This document shows, piece by piece, positions 1-7,010 of a DNA stretch of 9,191 nucleotides (position 1 is its first letter; the number at the start of each line of letters is the position of its first letter). Source of the DNA: Clostridiales bacterium (GTDB lineage: Bacteria; Bacillota; Clostridia; Oscillospirales; Oscillospiraceae). Made by a program: the position numbers and the translations under genes. Below the pieces are notes generated by a model. It ran no database searches. It was given only the letters and a program-made list of their open reading frames with translations, and was not told the DNA's origin. Location: positions 1 to 9,191 of the forward strand of contig SFHJ01000048.1 of assembly GCA_004555655.1 (NCBI GenBank), in the 5' to 3' direction.

Positions 1-216
1 CGCGAGAGCCAGAGAAACGCATACAACCAGAACTACATGACGGCGGTGTCTGAATCGCTGGGCAACCGAAGCACGATGGATTCCACGACGAAGGGGACGG
101 ACACCGGCAGCAGCGTGAGCGGCGAGTTCGTCGACCCGAACGCGAACGTCGGGACGGCGGAGAAGCGGAATACGGCGAGCGGAGGGAAGAACCTGATCCT
201 CAATCAGATTTCGTAA
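1..216 (+). CDS. C-terminal fragment of an unrecognised upstream protein, probably a phage structural gene
   Basis: The frame is open from the first base of the window and ends at TAA 214-216, giving the last 71 residues of a protein whose start lies outside. The visible part is hydrophilic and rich in Ser, Thr, Asn and Gly, with a stretch (MDSTTKGTDTGSSVSGEF) that looks like a flexible tail, and it ends NLILNQIS. I see no membrane segment, catalytic motif or family signature. It lies on the same strand as the giant gene, and its stop codon forms part of that gene's ribosome-binding site, so the two are almost certainly co-transcribed and possibly translationally coupled. Position suggests a virion or DNA-ejection component, but that is inference from context. 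Confidence is in the reading frame, not in any function. Confidence 0.75.
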   Translation, partial: RESQRNAYNQNYMTAVSESLGNRSTMDSTTKGTDTGSSVSGEFVDPNANVGTAEKRNTASGGKNLILNQIS

Positions 217-220
217 GGAG
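215..220 (+). promoter_or_regulatory. Shine-Dalgarno site AAGGAG for the giant gene
   Basis: AAGGAG lies 7 bases upstream of ATG 228 and overlaps the TAA stop (214-216) of the upstream gene. This fixes the start of the 2,260-codon frame at 228 and implies that ribosomes finishing the upstream gene can load directly onto it. The strong purine-rich site is typical of Bacillota and their phages. Confidence 0.85.
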
Positions 221-227
221 TAAGAGT

Positions 228-3200
228 ATGGCGGCGACAAACAAAGATCAGCTTAGGAAAAGGAAGGAAGAAGAGGAAAAGAAGGCCGCTTCTGCTGCCA
301 AGTCCGCGCCAGAAGAGAAAGCCCCTGTACAGGTGAAAGGACCTTCCGCGCCGACTGTTGAGAAGACGGATAAGGGTGCAACGGCCCACATCGGCCCGAC
401 GAACAGACCGTTTACGCAGGATCAGTCCTTCAAACTGAATCAGCGCAAGGCCGTTCGTGAAACGCCGTACGAGATTGTGGAGGCGGGGAAGATCGGGCAG
501 CTTCCTGAAGTGCTTGAGCCGCACCGCGAGATGCTTCAGAGGAAGAACGACGTCGGCGACCTGATGGCGTCCAGTGCGCACCCGTGGGCACAGAACAAGA
601 TCAGGGTCAACACAGCCGATATCAAGAGCGAAAACCAGCTCTTCTACTTCGGCTCTACGCTTGCGGACAAGTCCAGCGTTGAGGCATTGTACAAGGACTA
701 TGCGAAGCGGAACGGACTGAAGTTAGACGATCTGTACTACCGTGCGGAGACGACGCTTGGGTCGAACGCATTTTACAATCAGGGGCCGAAGAGCAAAATG
801 GGCAAGCTCGGAAGCCTGTATGACCGAAACGGCGATGCGATCAACATCAACACGGCCAGCCCCGATCTGGTGGAGCAGGGCATCCACGGCACGGCCAACA
901 AAGAGCTGCGGAAGGAGCGGGCGAAGGCCTTCTACGCGCTGTGCCGGACGAAGGGCAGCCGCTTCTACGGCTATGTGCCAAGCGACGACCTGGAGACATT
1001 CCGCGACAGCGCGTACCTGACGCAGAGCGGGTACGACAGCGCGGCCAAGGAGTACCATCAGCTCTTCCGGCAGGACGATGCAAGCAAAGCCTATAACGAG
1101 ACGGCCTACGCCGCCAAGAGACAGTACCTTGAAACCACCGACACGCTGGACAACCTGAGCAGGAAAACGCTGATCGATCTCCTTGGCGAGTCCTACAGGG
1201 ACGTGACGGGCATGGAGCCGCCGTCTGACTACGAGGCGATCCTGAGCGCTGTACAGCCTGCTTCGGCGAACAAAGAGACGGAACCCGAAGAGGACACCTG
1301 GCTCAAGAAGCTATGGGACAAGGTTGTGGACGCCGTGTCCTCCCCGACACCTCCGCCGGAGACAGACGCTGCGGATGCTCCGAAGGTGGACGAGCCGAAG
1401 CAGGATGGCGCAACCGGTGACAAAAAGACACCGAATCAGGATGCTGCGCCGAAGCTGACGGACGCCAATGGCAACGCACCCGTTCTGGTGGCCTCCGCAA
1501 GCCCCACGCCGCCACCTATGGCGCTGGAAACGCCTGCGCAGGAGACTGCACAGGATGAAGCTGGCAACGAGGATGCAGAGGCGCAGGGGACTGCATACAG
1601 GCCTACGGATGATGAGAACGCAGCGCAGGAGACGGGCACGGAGACTGTCGTTCTGAACACCATGTCGGACGCGTACGGCCTGCTTCGGCAGGGCCGCGCA
1701 GACCTGCTGCCGGACTATGCGCGCAGATACCTTGACGCGCTGGGAAAGTCCTCCGGCGTGCGCATGCTGTGGGGCGAGATGGACGAAGAGGGCATGCAGC
1801 AGGTAAAGACGGGCAACGAGCCTGCGGAATACCGAGAGATGCTGAGCATGGCCAGACTGGGCACGACGATTGCCTCCGCGATGGCGGACGTCAAGAGCCA
1901 GGACTTCCCGGAGGAGCTGCGCAACGAGGCCATGATGGTGCTGACCGGCATCGTGTACAGCGCGGATCAGGCGGTGCGCAGCGGCCAGATCGTCCCGCGC
2001 GAGGGCGTGAACCTGTACGAGGACTACCTGAACGCCTACCCCAAAGCCAGGGAGAGCGTGCAGAGCATTTACGACGGCTGGAAGACGCTGCTCGAGGATA
2101 AGGCGGAGCTGGACGCGCAGCGGCAGAAGGACGGCGAACAGTTCGCCCGGGACGCGCGGGAGGCCGTGGCCAGCGGCGTATACAGCGATGCGCAGTATGC
2201 GTCCGTGCTGGAAAACTCCAACGTGAAGGACGCGGACGTCTACCAGACGATGTATGCCACGCCGTTCATCAATGAATTTGAATACATCTATTCGGACTAC
2301 TTCACCGAGGGCGGCGGCTTTGACCAGAGCATGATCAAGACGAAGCTGAACGCGGACGGCGTGAAGGACGACATGGACTACCGCTATGCGCTGCGCGACA
2401 GCATGAACGCGCTGTACTACGAGGATGCGAAGATGGCCGTGACGCTGGGCATGAGCGTGGAGGATTACTACGCGCGCATGGGCGGCATGACGGTGGAGCA
2501 GCTTGCACAGCGCGCCAACCGTCGCATGCAGGCGCAGGCACAGACCATCACGCAGGAGGAAATTGCCGAGCTGGACGCGCCGTACGGCGAGGGCGTGGGC
2601 GCAGGTACGGCGACGGCGGAGGCCGTCAAGCGCGGCGGCAATGCGCTGTTGACGATGTTCGCCGACACGCTGTATGTTGGAAAGAACGCTCTGACGATGG
2701 AGCGCACCGCCTCCGCGATGCGCGCGACGTATCAGGGAGAATGGGGCGTTTTTGGACGCGACCAGTATAGGCGGGACATGGAGGCGATGCTGGAGAGCGG
2801 CGACCTTGACGAGCGGTATGCCAAGGCGCTGCGGGAGGCGCTTGACACGGCGGGCGACGTCTACGACATCGGCATCGACCCGCGCGACATGGGCGGCGTG
2901 ATCTCCTTTGCCGGGGACAGACGCCGCGCTGTGGAGCAGAGCGACACCCTGATGCGCACGAAGGGCACGCAGGGCGAAAACCGCTGGTACAGGCTGCTGT
3001 CCTCCACCGTGACCAACGCCGGCATGATGGGCGCTTCCGCTGCGGTGGGCGCGGTGGCTGGCCCCGTGGCGGGCTTTGCCGCCGGATACGGCCTGCCCAA
3101 CTACGGCGAGCGCGTGTATGCACGCCTTGACGAGGGCTACACGATGAAAAGCGCCAACGCGCTGGCGGCCTACGACACGGCGGGCATGGTGGCGGCAAAC

Positions 3201-6200
3201 GTGGCGACCTTCGGCAAGGTCTTCGGCGAGCTATCCGGCGCGGGCGCCCTGCAGCGGCTTGGATACCTGACGGCCAAGCAGCAGAACGCGAGTGGCCTGG
3301 TGAAGTTCGCGTCGGCGGCCAGGACGTTCCTGGGGACGTTCGTCGGCAACGAGATCGACGAGGCGGTCAAGGACCCGATCAAGGAGGGCGTGACGCAGCG
3401 CTTCATTGACAACGCCATTGCGCCGCTGTACAGAAAGACGGACGCAGGCGAGGACGTGAGCGCGTCGGACGTGGTGATCTCCATCGCCTCCGCACTGACG
3501 CCCGCCGCGCTGGCCAAAACCGCGAAGGACACGCTGGCGGACACCGTGCATGGCGCGCCGGAGGAGGCTGTATACAGCGTTCTGTTCTCCCTGGCCGGCG
3601 CAGGCGGCGAGACCTTCCACAGCGTGCGCATGGCAAACGACGTGATCTCCGGCAAGAGCGCGGACATCGGCGGCGTGATGGAGGCCGTCGTGGAGGACGC
3701 GAAGGAACCGGCATTTGCCGAGCACATCGACGAGGCGGCGAAGCAGAACCGGATCGATGAGAAAACTGTAGAGGCCATCGCCGCCGGCGTGGGCGAGGAG
3801 GACAGACAGACTGCCGCCATGGCACGCGAGAAGGAGACGGAATACCGCGAGAAGGAATCTGCCGCTGCACAGGCCTCGGGCGAGGCGAAACAGCGCTATC
3901 AGGACGTGCGCGAGCGCGTGCTGGGCGGCGAGGTGGAGGCCGACGTGGAGCTTGAAAACGCGCTTGACCAGTGGGGCAAGGCGGAGACGGCGAGACAGGA
4001 GGCGCAGACCGCTGCGCAGACCGCCGGGGAAAAGGCGGAGGAGGCCGAGAAGCGCGTGCTGGACGCATGCCGCGCGGACGCTGTGGCGCGCGTGCGCAGG
4101 GAGACGGAAAGCGCCAGGGCACAGGCGAAGAACGACGTGCAGACGAGGGTGGACATCCTGCTCAGTGAGGCACAGCAGCTGCGCGAGCAGTCCGACGCGA
4201 TGAACGAGGAGATGGTTGCCGCCTACGAGCGCGGCGCGTCCATGGAAGAGATGGAGGAAATCGGCACGAATGCGGGTATCCTCCTGAACAAGGCCATGGA
4301 GCTTGAGGAGCAGGCCGGGGCGATGCAGCGCGGGCAGGACACGGGCAGCGCGCAGGCGGCGCGCGAGGCAGCACAGCAGCGCGTGGACGCTGCAGAAGCG
4401 CAGGCAACGGAGCAGATGCGCGCGGACGAGGACATGACGCGCATGCAGGAGGAGGCGGCCTCCATCCGGCAGGCGCTTTCCTCCGTGCAGGGCAGCCGTG
4501 CAAAGAAGGTCTTCCTGAACGACAAGCAGCGGGCCGAGGTGCTTGCCAAAACGGGACTGAGAACGATTAGCCAGGTGAACAGCCGGTACGGCACAAAGTT
4601 CCGCGTGCGCATGCAGAACGCGGACATGGCGCTGGACGGCAACTTCTACATGGAGCTGGCCAGCCAGTCCGGCAGCCTGCTTGACGAAGGAAGCGCACAC
4701 CCGGAGAGCGACCTGATCGACCTGATGGACAGAGCCATGGAGATTGACAGGCAGATGGGCATGCAGGCCAGCGTGGGCGACGGGCGAAAGGCGGAAAGCT
4801 ACCTGCCGGAGACGGTGAGCCGCGGCACGCTTGACCCGGTGACACAGAAGCTGGCCGGCCACCTGAAGGAGAAGACCGGCCTTGAATTGATCGTGATGCC
4901 GCTGGCGAACAACATCCGCGGCCTGTACGACAGGAAAATCGGCAGGCTGATCCTTTCAAACCGGATCGGCTCCGGCGAGGTGATGCGCCAGGTGGTCATG
5001 CACGAGCTGACGCACTATGTGGAGGGCACGCGCGGCTATGCGGCCTATGAGGACGCGGCGCTTGAGGCGGCCTATCGCGGCGACGAGGACGCGATGGAGC
5101 GCGACGCGAATGAGCTGAGGACGCGCTATACGGAGGCAGGCGTATCGATTGAGCCGGACGACGTGTACCGCGAGCTGGTGGCGGCGGCGACGGAAAAGCT
5201 GCTTGACGCCGTGGGCGCGTGGGGCAAGAGCGGAAGCGAGACGATCCTCTATGACCTGCTGGGCGTGAAGCAGAGCTTTCCTGTGCGCCTGTACAACAAG
5301 CTGACGCAGTTCCTTGCGGGACGCAAAGCGAAGAAGAGCGGCAGCGAGGCCGTGGATGGATACCGCGCGCTGGTGACGGCACGCGACAACCTGAAATCCG
5401 CCATCAGCGAGGCCGGCATGTGGAGCGAAGGTAAGGGCGGACAGGACACGACCGTGGAGCTGGACAGCGCAAAGCGCGGCCGCATGGAGATTGAAACCGA
5501 CAGCGAGCAGACGAGGATGCAGTATGCGCTGGTTGATATCGGAGAAGGCGGAAAGGGCGTATACGAATCGAATTTCCCCAATGGAACGCCGAAGCAGGAA
5601 AAGCAGAAGCGTCTGATTCAGCTCTGGCAGGATGTGTGGAGCCAGAAACCGATCGAGCTGAATATCAAGGATGAGCGTGGCAATCATGTCCCGATTATTG
5701 CCAGTTTTGATCCTGATTATGATTCTGAAAACATCAGGATGACGGATCTCGGAAAGGCGATGTCCAACAAAAACGGCTCAAGCGGTGACAGGAACGTCAC
5801 GCTGAACCTGGCAGATGACCTGTATGATCTGGCAAGAACATCCGAATACCTGACATCCGAAAACGAAACCGGTAAGAATTCTGAAACCCATAAGGGCGTC
5901 AAACGCTGGCACTACTTCTTCAACGACATTTTCTACAGGAATGATGCTGGAAAGGATATCCCCTATACTGTATGGCTTGACGTTAAGGAAAAGGATGACG
6001 GCGGATGGGTCTATCAACTGTACGCGAAGAAGACAAAAAAAGACAACATTGCCACGGCGGGCGATGCTCGCCAGAACCCGCTCGCCGGAATTAGCCAGTC
6101 TGCGGGTCAGGTTGGAGCTGTACCAAACGGCCTCGGAACCAACGCTGCAATGTCGTCTTCTTCTGACACCAGTGTACAGCAAAACGGTGCCGGTGTCAAT

Positions 6201-7010
6201 GCCTATTCTATGCAGGACGGCGCACAGTATGACATCGCTCCGCGCCAGTTCGGCAACAAAAACGCGCAGCGCGCGGACGCACTCTCCGATCAGGTGAAGC
6301 AGCTGCTTGAGGGCGGCACCTATGAGACGATCACCAACGACGCCATGGTGCGCCAGGCGAACGAACGCATTGACCGGGACGGCCTTGACAGCGTGGTGAA
6401 TGCGCTGGCCGGCATGGAGAGCTGGACGCCGGAGGACACCGCCAGCGCCCTTGTGGCCCTGGTGCGCGCCAGCAACGAGAACATGCTCACAACGGCGGCC
6501 ATGATCGGCATGGAGATTGACCGGCGCGGCACGAAGACGGCCCAGAACCTGCAGCTTTACAGCGTGCTTAAAAAGCTGACGCCTTCCGGCGCGATCATGG
6601 AGGCGACGAAGAAGGCAAACGATGCGAACAGAAAGAAGGGCGTGCCGGAGGGCAACATTCCGGTGGGCAACCAGCCGCCGGTGAAACGAACCGGCGCGGG
6701 AACTGCGACCGGAACAGACAACTTCGTCGAGAAGAATCTGCCGGAGAAGCTGGAAAAAGCGTATACCCGCGCGGACGGCATCAAGCAGGAGCTGGACAAG
6801 CTTCCGCAGGACGTGAGCTGGGACAACCCGTGGAGGATTCCGCTCAACCCCGCGCAGATGGCGCTGATTGCGCTACAAACTGACGGACACGAAGCTGCCG
6901 GGCGACACTTACAGCGTTTCCACGCTCAAGCAGCGGATGCTCTGCGCCATCATCGCCACGCCCAACAACGTGCGCGGGGACGGCATGATGACGCTGTGCC
7001 AGCAGCTTGA
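228..7010 (+). CDS. Giant phage polyvalent virion-type protein, N-terminal part, with zincin metallopeptidase and LPD3-like domains
   Basis: ATG 228 has a good ribosome-binding site, and the frame runs 2,260 codons. In order: a Lys/Glu-rich N-terminus (1-60); a mostly helical region (about 60-350); an amphipathic segment WLKKLWDKVVDAV (358-370) leading into a Pro/Ala/Glu/Thr-rich linker with two SPTPPP copies (to about 480); a long helical region; Gly/Ala-rich hydrophobic stretches (about 928-1010); a charged coiled coil (about 1190-1422); a small domain starting VFLNDKQRAEVLAKTG (1428-1510); a zincin domain with HELTH at 1592-1596; an LPD3-like segment (about 1765-2000); and a helical domain starting QFGNKNAQ (2007-2120). 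I recognise this architecture as that of large polyvalent proteins of Bacillota phages and prophages, from memory rather than a search. The last 45 or so residues (after about 2215) are Arg/His/Ala-rich and look out of frame. The true protein probably continues in the +1 frame to 9096. I infer packaging in the virion and delivery with DNA. Confidence 0.85.
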   Translation: MAATNKDQLRKRKEEEEKKAASAAKSAPEEKAPVQVKGPSAPTVEKTDKGATAHIGPTNRPFTQDQSFKLNQRKAVRETPYEIVEAGKIGQLPEVLEPHREMLQRKNDVGDLMASSAHPWAQNKIRVNTADIKSENQLFYFGSTLADKSSVEALYKDYAKRNGLKLDDLYYRAETTLGSNAFYNQGPKSKMGKLGSLYDRNGDAININTASPDLVEQGIHGTANKELRKERAKAFYALCRTKGSRFYGYVPSDDLETFRDSAYLTQSGYDSAAKEYHQLFRQDDASKAYNETAYAAKRQYLETTDTLDNLSRKTLIDLLGESYRDVTGMEPPSDYEAILSAVQPASANKETEPEEDTWLKKLWDKVVDAVSSPTPPPETDAADAPKVDEPKQDGATGDKKTPNQDAAPKLTDANGNAPVLVASASPTPPPMALETPAQETAQDEAGNEDAEAQGTAYRPTDDENAAQETGTETVVLNTMSDAYGLLRQGRADLLPDYARRYLDALGKSSGVRMLWGEMDEEGMQQVKTGNEPAEYREMLSMARLGTTIASAMADVKSQDFPEELRNEAMMVLTGIVYSADQAVRSGQIVPREGVNLYEDYLNAYPKARESVQSIYDGWKTLLEDKAELDAQRQKDGEQFARDAREAVASGVYSDAQYASVLENSNVKDADVYQTMYATPFINEFEYIYSDYFTEGGGFDQSMIKTKLNADGVKDDMDYRYALRDSMNALYYEDAKMAVTLGMSVEDYYARMGGMTVEQLAQRANRRMQAQAQTITQEEIAELDAPYGEGVGAGTATAEAVKRGGNALLTMFADTLYVGKNALTMERTASAMRATYQGEWGVFGRDQYRRDMEAMLESGDLDERYAKALREALDTAGDVYDIGIDPRDMGGVISFAGDRRRAVEQSDTLMRTKGTQGENRWYRLLSSTVTNAGMMGASAAVGAVAGPVAGFAAGYGLPNYGERVYARLDEGYTMKSANALAAYDTAGMVAANVATFGKVFGELSGAGALQRLGYLTAKQQNASGLVKFASAARTFLGTFVGNEIDEAVKDPIKEGVTQRFIDNAIAPLYRKTDAGEDVSASDVVISIASALTPAALAKTAKDTLADTVHGAPEEAVYSVLFSLAGAGGETFHSVRMANDVISGKSADIGGVMEAVVEDAKEPAFAEHIDEAAKQNRIDEKTVEAIAAGVGEEDRQTAAMAREKETEYREKESAAAQASGEAKQRYQDVRERVLGGEVEADVELENALDQWGKAETARQEAQTAAQTAGEKAEEAEKRVLDACRADAVARVRRETESARAQAKNDVQTRVDILLSEAQQLREQSDAMNEEMVAAYERGASMEEMEEIGTNAGILLNKAMELEEQAGAMQRGQDTGSAQAAREAAQQRVDAAEAQATEQMRADEDMTRMQEEAASIRQALSSVQGSRAKKVFLNDKQRAEVLAKTGLRTISQVNSRYGTKFRVRMQNADMALDGNFYMELASQSGSLLDEGSAHPESDLIDLMDRAMEIDRQMGMQASVGDGRKAESYLPETVSRGTLDPVTQKLAGHLKEKTGLELIVMPLANNIRGLYDRKIGRLILSNRIGSGEVMRQVVMHELTHYVEGTRGYAAYEDAALEAAYRGDEDAMERDANELRTRYTEAGVSIEPDDVYRELVAAATEKLLDAVGAWGKSGSETILYDLLGVKQSFPVRLYNKLTQFLAGRKAKKSGSEAVDGYRALVTARDNLKSAISEAGMWSEGKGGQDTTVELDSAKRGRMEIETDSEQTRMQYALVDIGEGGKGVYESNFPNGTPKQEKQKRLIQLWQDVWSQKPIELNIKDERGNHVPIIASFDPDYDSENIRMTDLGKAMSNKNGSSGDRNVTLNLADDLYDLARTSEYLTSENETGKNSETHKGVKRWHYFFNDIFYRNDAGKDIPYTVWLDVKEKDDGGWVYQLYAKKTKKDNIATAGDARQNPLAGISQSAGQVGAVPNGLGTNAAMSSSSDTSVQQNGAGVNAYSMQDGAQYDIAPRQFGNKNAQRADALSDQVKQLLEGGTYETITNDAMVRQANERIDRDGLDSVVNALAGMESWTPEDTASALVALVRASNENMLTTAAMIGMEIDRRGTKTAQNLQLYSVLKKLTPSGAIMEATKKANDANRKKGVPEGNIPVGNQPPVKRTGAGTATGTDNFVEKNLPEKLEKAYTRADGIKQELDKLPQDVSWDNPWRIPLNPAQMALIALQTDGHEAAGRHLQRFHAQAADALRHHRHAQQRARGRHDDAVPAA
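3000..3260 (+). other. Gly/Ala-rich hydrophobic segments within the giant protein
   Basis: Residues about 928-955 contain a long run of small and hydrophobic residues (GMMGASAAVGAVAGPVAG, then FAAGYG). A second, less hydrophobic Ala/Gly/Val stretch follows around 975-1010 (ALAAYDTAGMVAANVATFG), and a third, short one (VYSVLFSLAGAGG) lies near 1115. There is no signal peptide, so these are internal and could be buried helices or membrane-inserting hairpins. Similar Gly/Ala-rich stretches occur in phage internal virion proteins that cross the host envelope during DNA ejection. The assignment here is inference. Confidence 0.45.
3795..4493 (+). other. Long coiled-coil region of the giant protein
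   Basis: Residues about 1190-1422 are almost entirely Ala, Glu, Gln, Arg, Lys, Asp and Met with very few Pro, Trp or Cys residues, and hydrophobic positions recur at roughly heptad spacing (for example VDILLSEAQQLREQSDAM). A short Gly-containing break occurs near GASMEEMEEIGTNAG. This is a long alpha-helical spacer between the hydrophobic region and the enzymatic half, probably supporting oligomerisation or an extended rod. Its high GC and repetitive codons also generate long meaningless open frames on the other strand. Confidence 0.7.
4800..5225 (+). other. Zincin metallopeptidase domain (HELTH motif)
   Basis: Residues about 1525-1665 form a compact alpha/beta-looking domain. A hydrophobic strand GLELIVMPL and a segment GRLILSNRI precede the helix VMRQVVMHELTHYVEG. 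H1592 and H1596 would bind zinc, and E1593 would be the catalytic base. A glutamate 53 residues after the second histidine, E1649 in YRELVAAATE, is the best candidate third ligand, as in other phage-borne HELTH domains followed by an E-hydrophobic-hydrophobic-A motif. All core residues are present, so the domain looks active. Possible roles are self-processing of the giant protein or cleavage of a host protein after injection; the sequence does not decide between them. Confidence 0.75.
5520..6231 (+). other. LPD3-like segment of atypical composition inserted in the giant protein
   Basis: Residues about 1765-2000 comprise a mixed alpha/beta domain (GGKGVYESNFP to VYQLYAKKTK) followed by a Ser/Asn/Gly-rich linker ending NAYSMQDGAQ. 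The pattern resembles LPD3-type large polyvalent protein-associated domains: a hydrophobic strand and polar turn (HVPIIASFDPD), a helix with LADDLYDLARTSEYL, HKGVKRWHYFFND, then two strands IPYTVWLDV and GWVYQLYA. The family name is from memory and needs a profile search. By hand count the GC content of 5521-6240 is about 50%, against about 64% in the 120 bases before and 65% in the 60 bases after. A 7-base in-frame direct repeat (CAGTATG, encoding Gln-Tyr) brackets the segment at 5520-5526 and 6225-6231. I infer a domain cassette of separate ancestry. Confidence 0.6.
6864..6880 (+). other. Frameshift junction joining the two long frames
   Basis: Up to about 6870 the frame beginning at 228 carries sensible coding sequence (NPWRIPLNPAQMALIA). 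From about 6874 the +1 frame does (YKLTDTKLPGDTYS). The +1 frame is closed by TGA at 6865-6867, so the crossover must lie between 6868 and the early 6870s. The local sequence ATTGCGCTACAAACTG becomes a continuous frame if one extra GCGCT is restored after 6874, giving ALIALRYKLT. There is no homopolymer and no stop codon at the site, which argues against simple read error and against a classical programmed +1 site. A 5-base slippage deletion is the simplest explanation. Confidence 0.7.

Noticed and set aside
217..227. Promoter or terminator in the gap between the first and second genes
   Set aside because: The gap is only 11 bases and contains only the end of the ribosome-binding site and its spacer. 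No hairpin or promoter elements fit.
204..581. A 125-codon minus-strand open frame over the start of the giant gene
   Set aside because: It ends inside the upstream gene's 3' end, its translation is Arg/Leu-rich with no recognisable domain, and the + strand start here has an excellent Shine-Dalgarno site.
3952..4203. Nested + strand open frames inside the coiled-coil region
   Set aside because: Their translations are Arg/Gly-rich alternate-frame readings of repetitive GC-rich codons, and the main frame is continuous and sensible here.
3231..4862. A 543-codon open frame on the minus strand
   Set aside because: It lies opposite the high-GC coiled-coil and zincin coding region. Its translation is a Leu/His/Arg/Ala-rich low-information sequence with no domain pattern, and the + strand frame has clear protein features throughout. 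It is a composition artefact.
6864..6880. Programmed +1 ribosomal frameshifting at the junction
   Set aside because: There is no stop or rare codon in the original frame at the shift point, no known slippery +1 heptamer, and I see no obvious strong hairpin just downstream. The original frame stays open for about 45 more codons. A small deletion is simpler.
6864..6880. Homopolymer-length sequencing error as cause of the frameshift
   Set aside because: The longest run at the junction is AAA in ACAAACTG and it lies after the point where the second frame already reads sensibly. The nearby feature is a lost tandem GCGCT copy, so a classic homopolymer miscall does not fit, although another assembly error remains possible.
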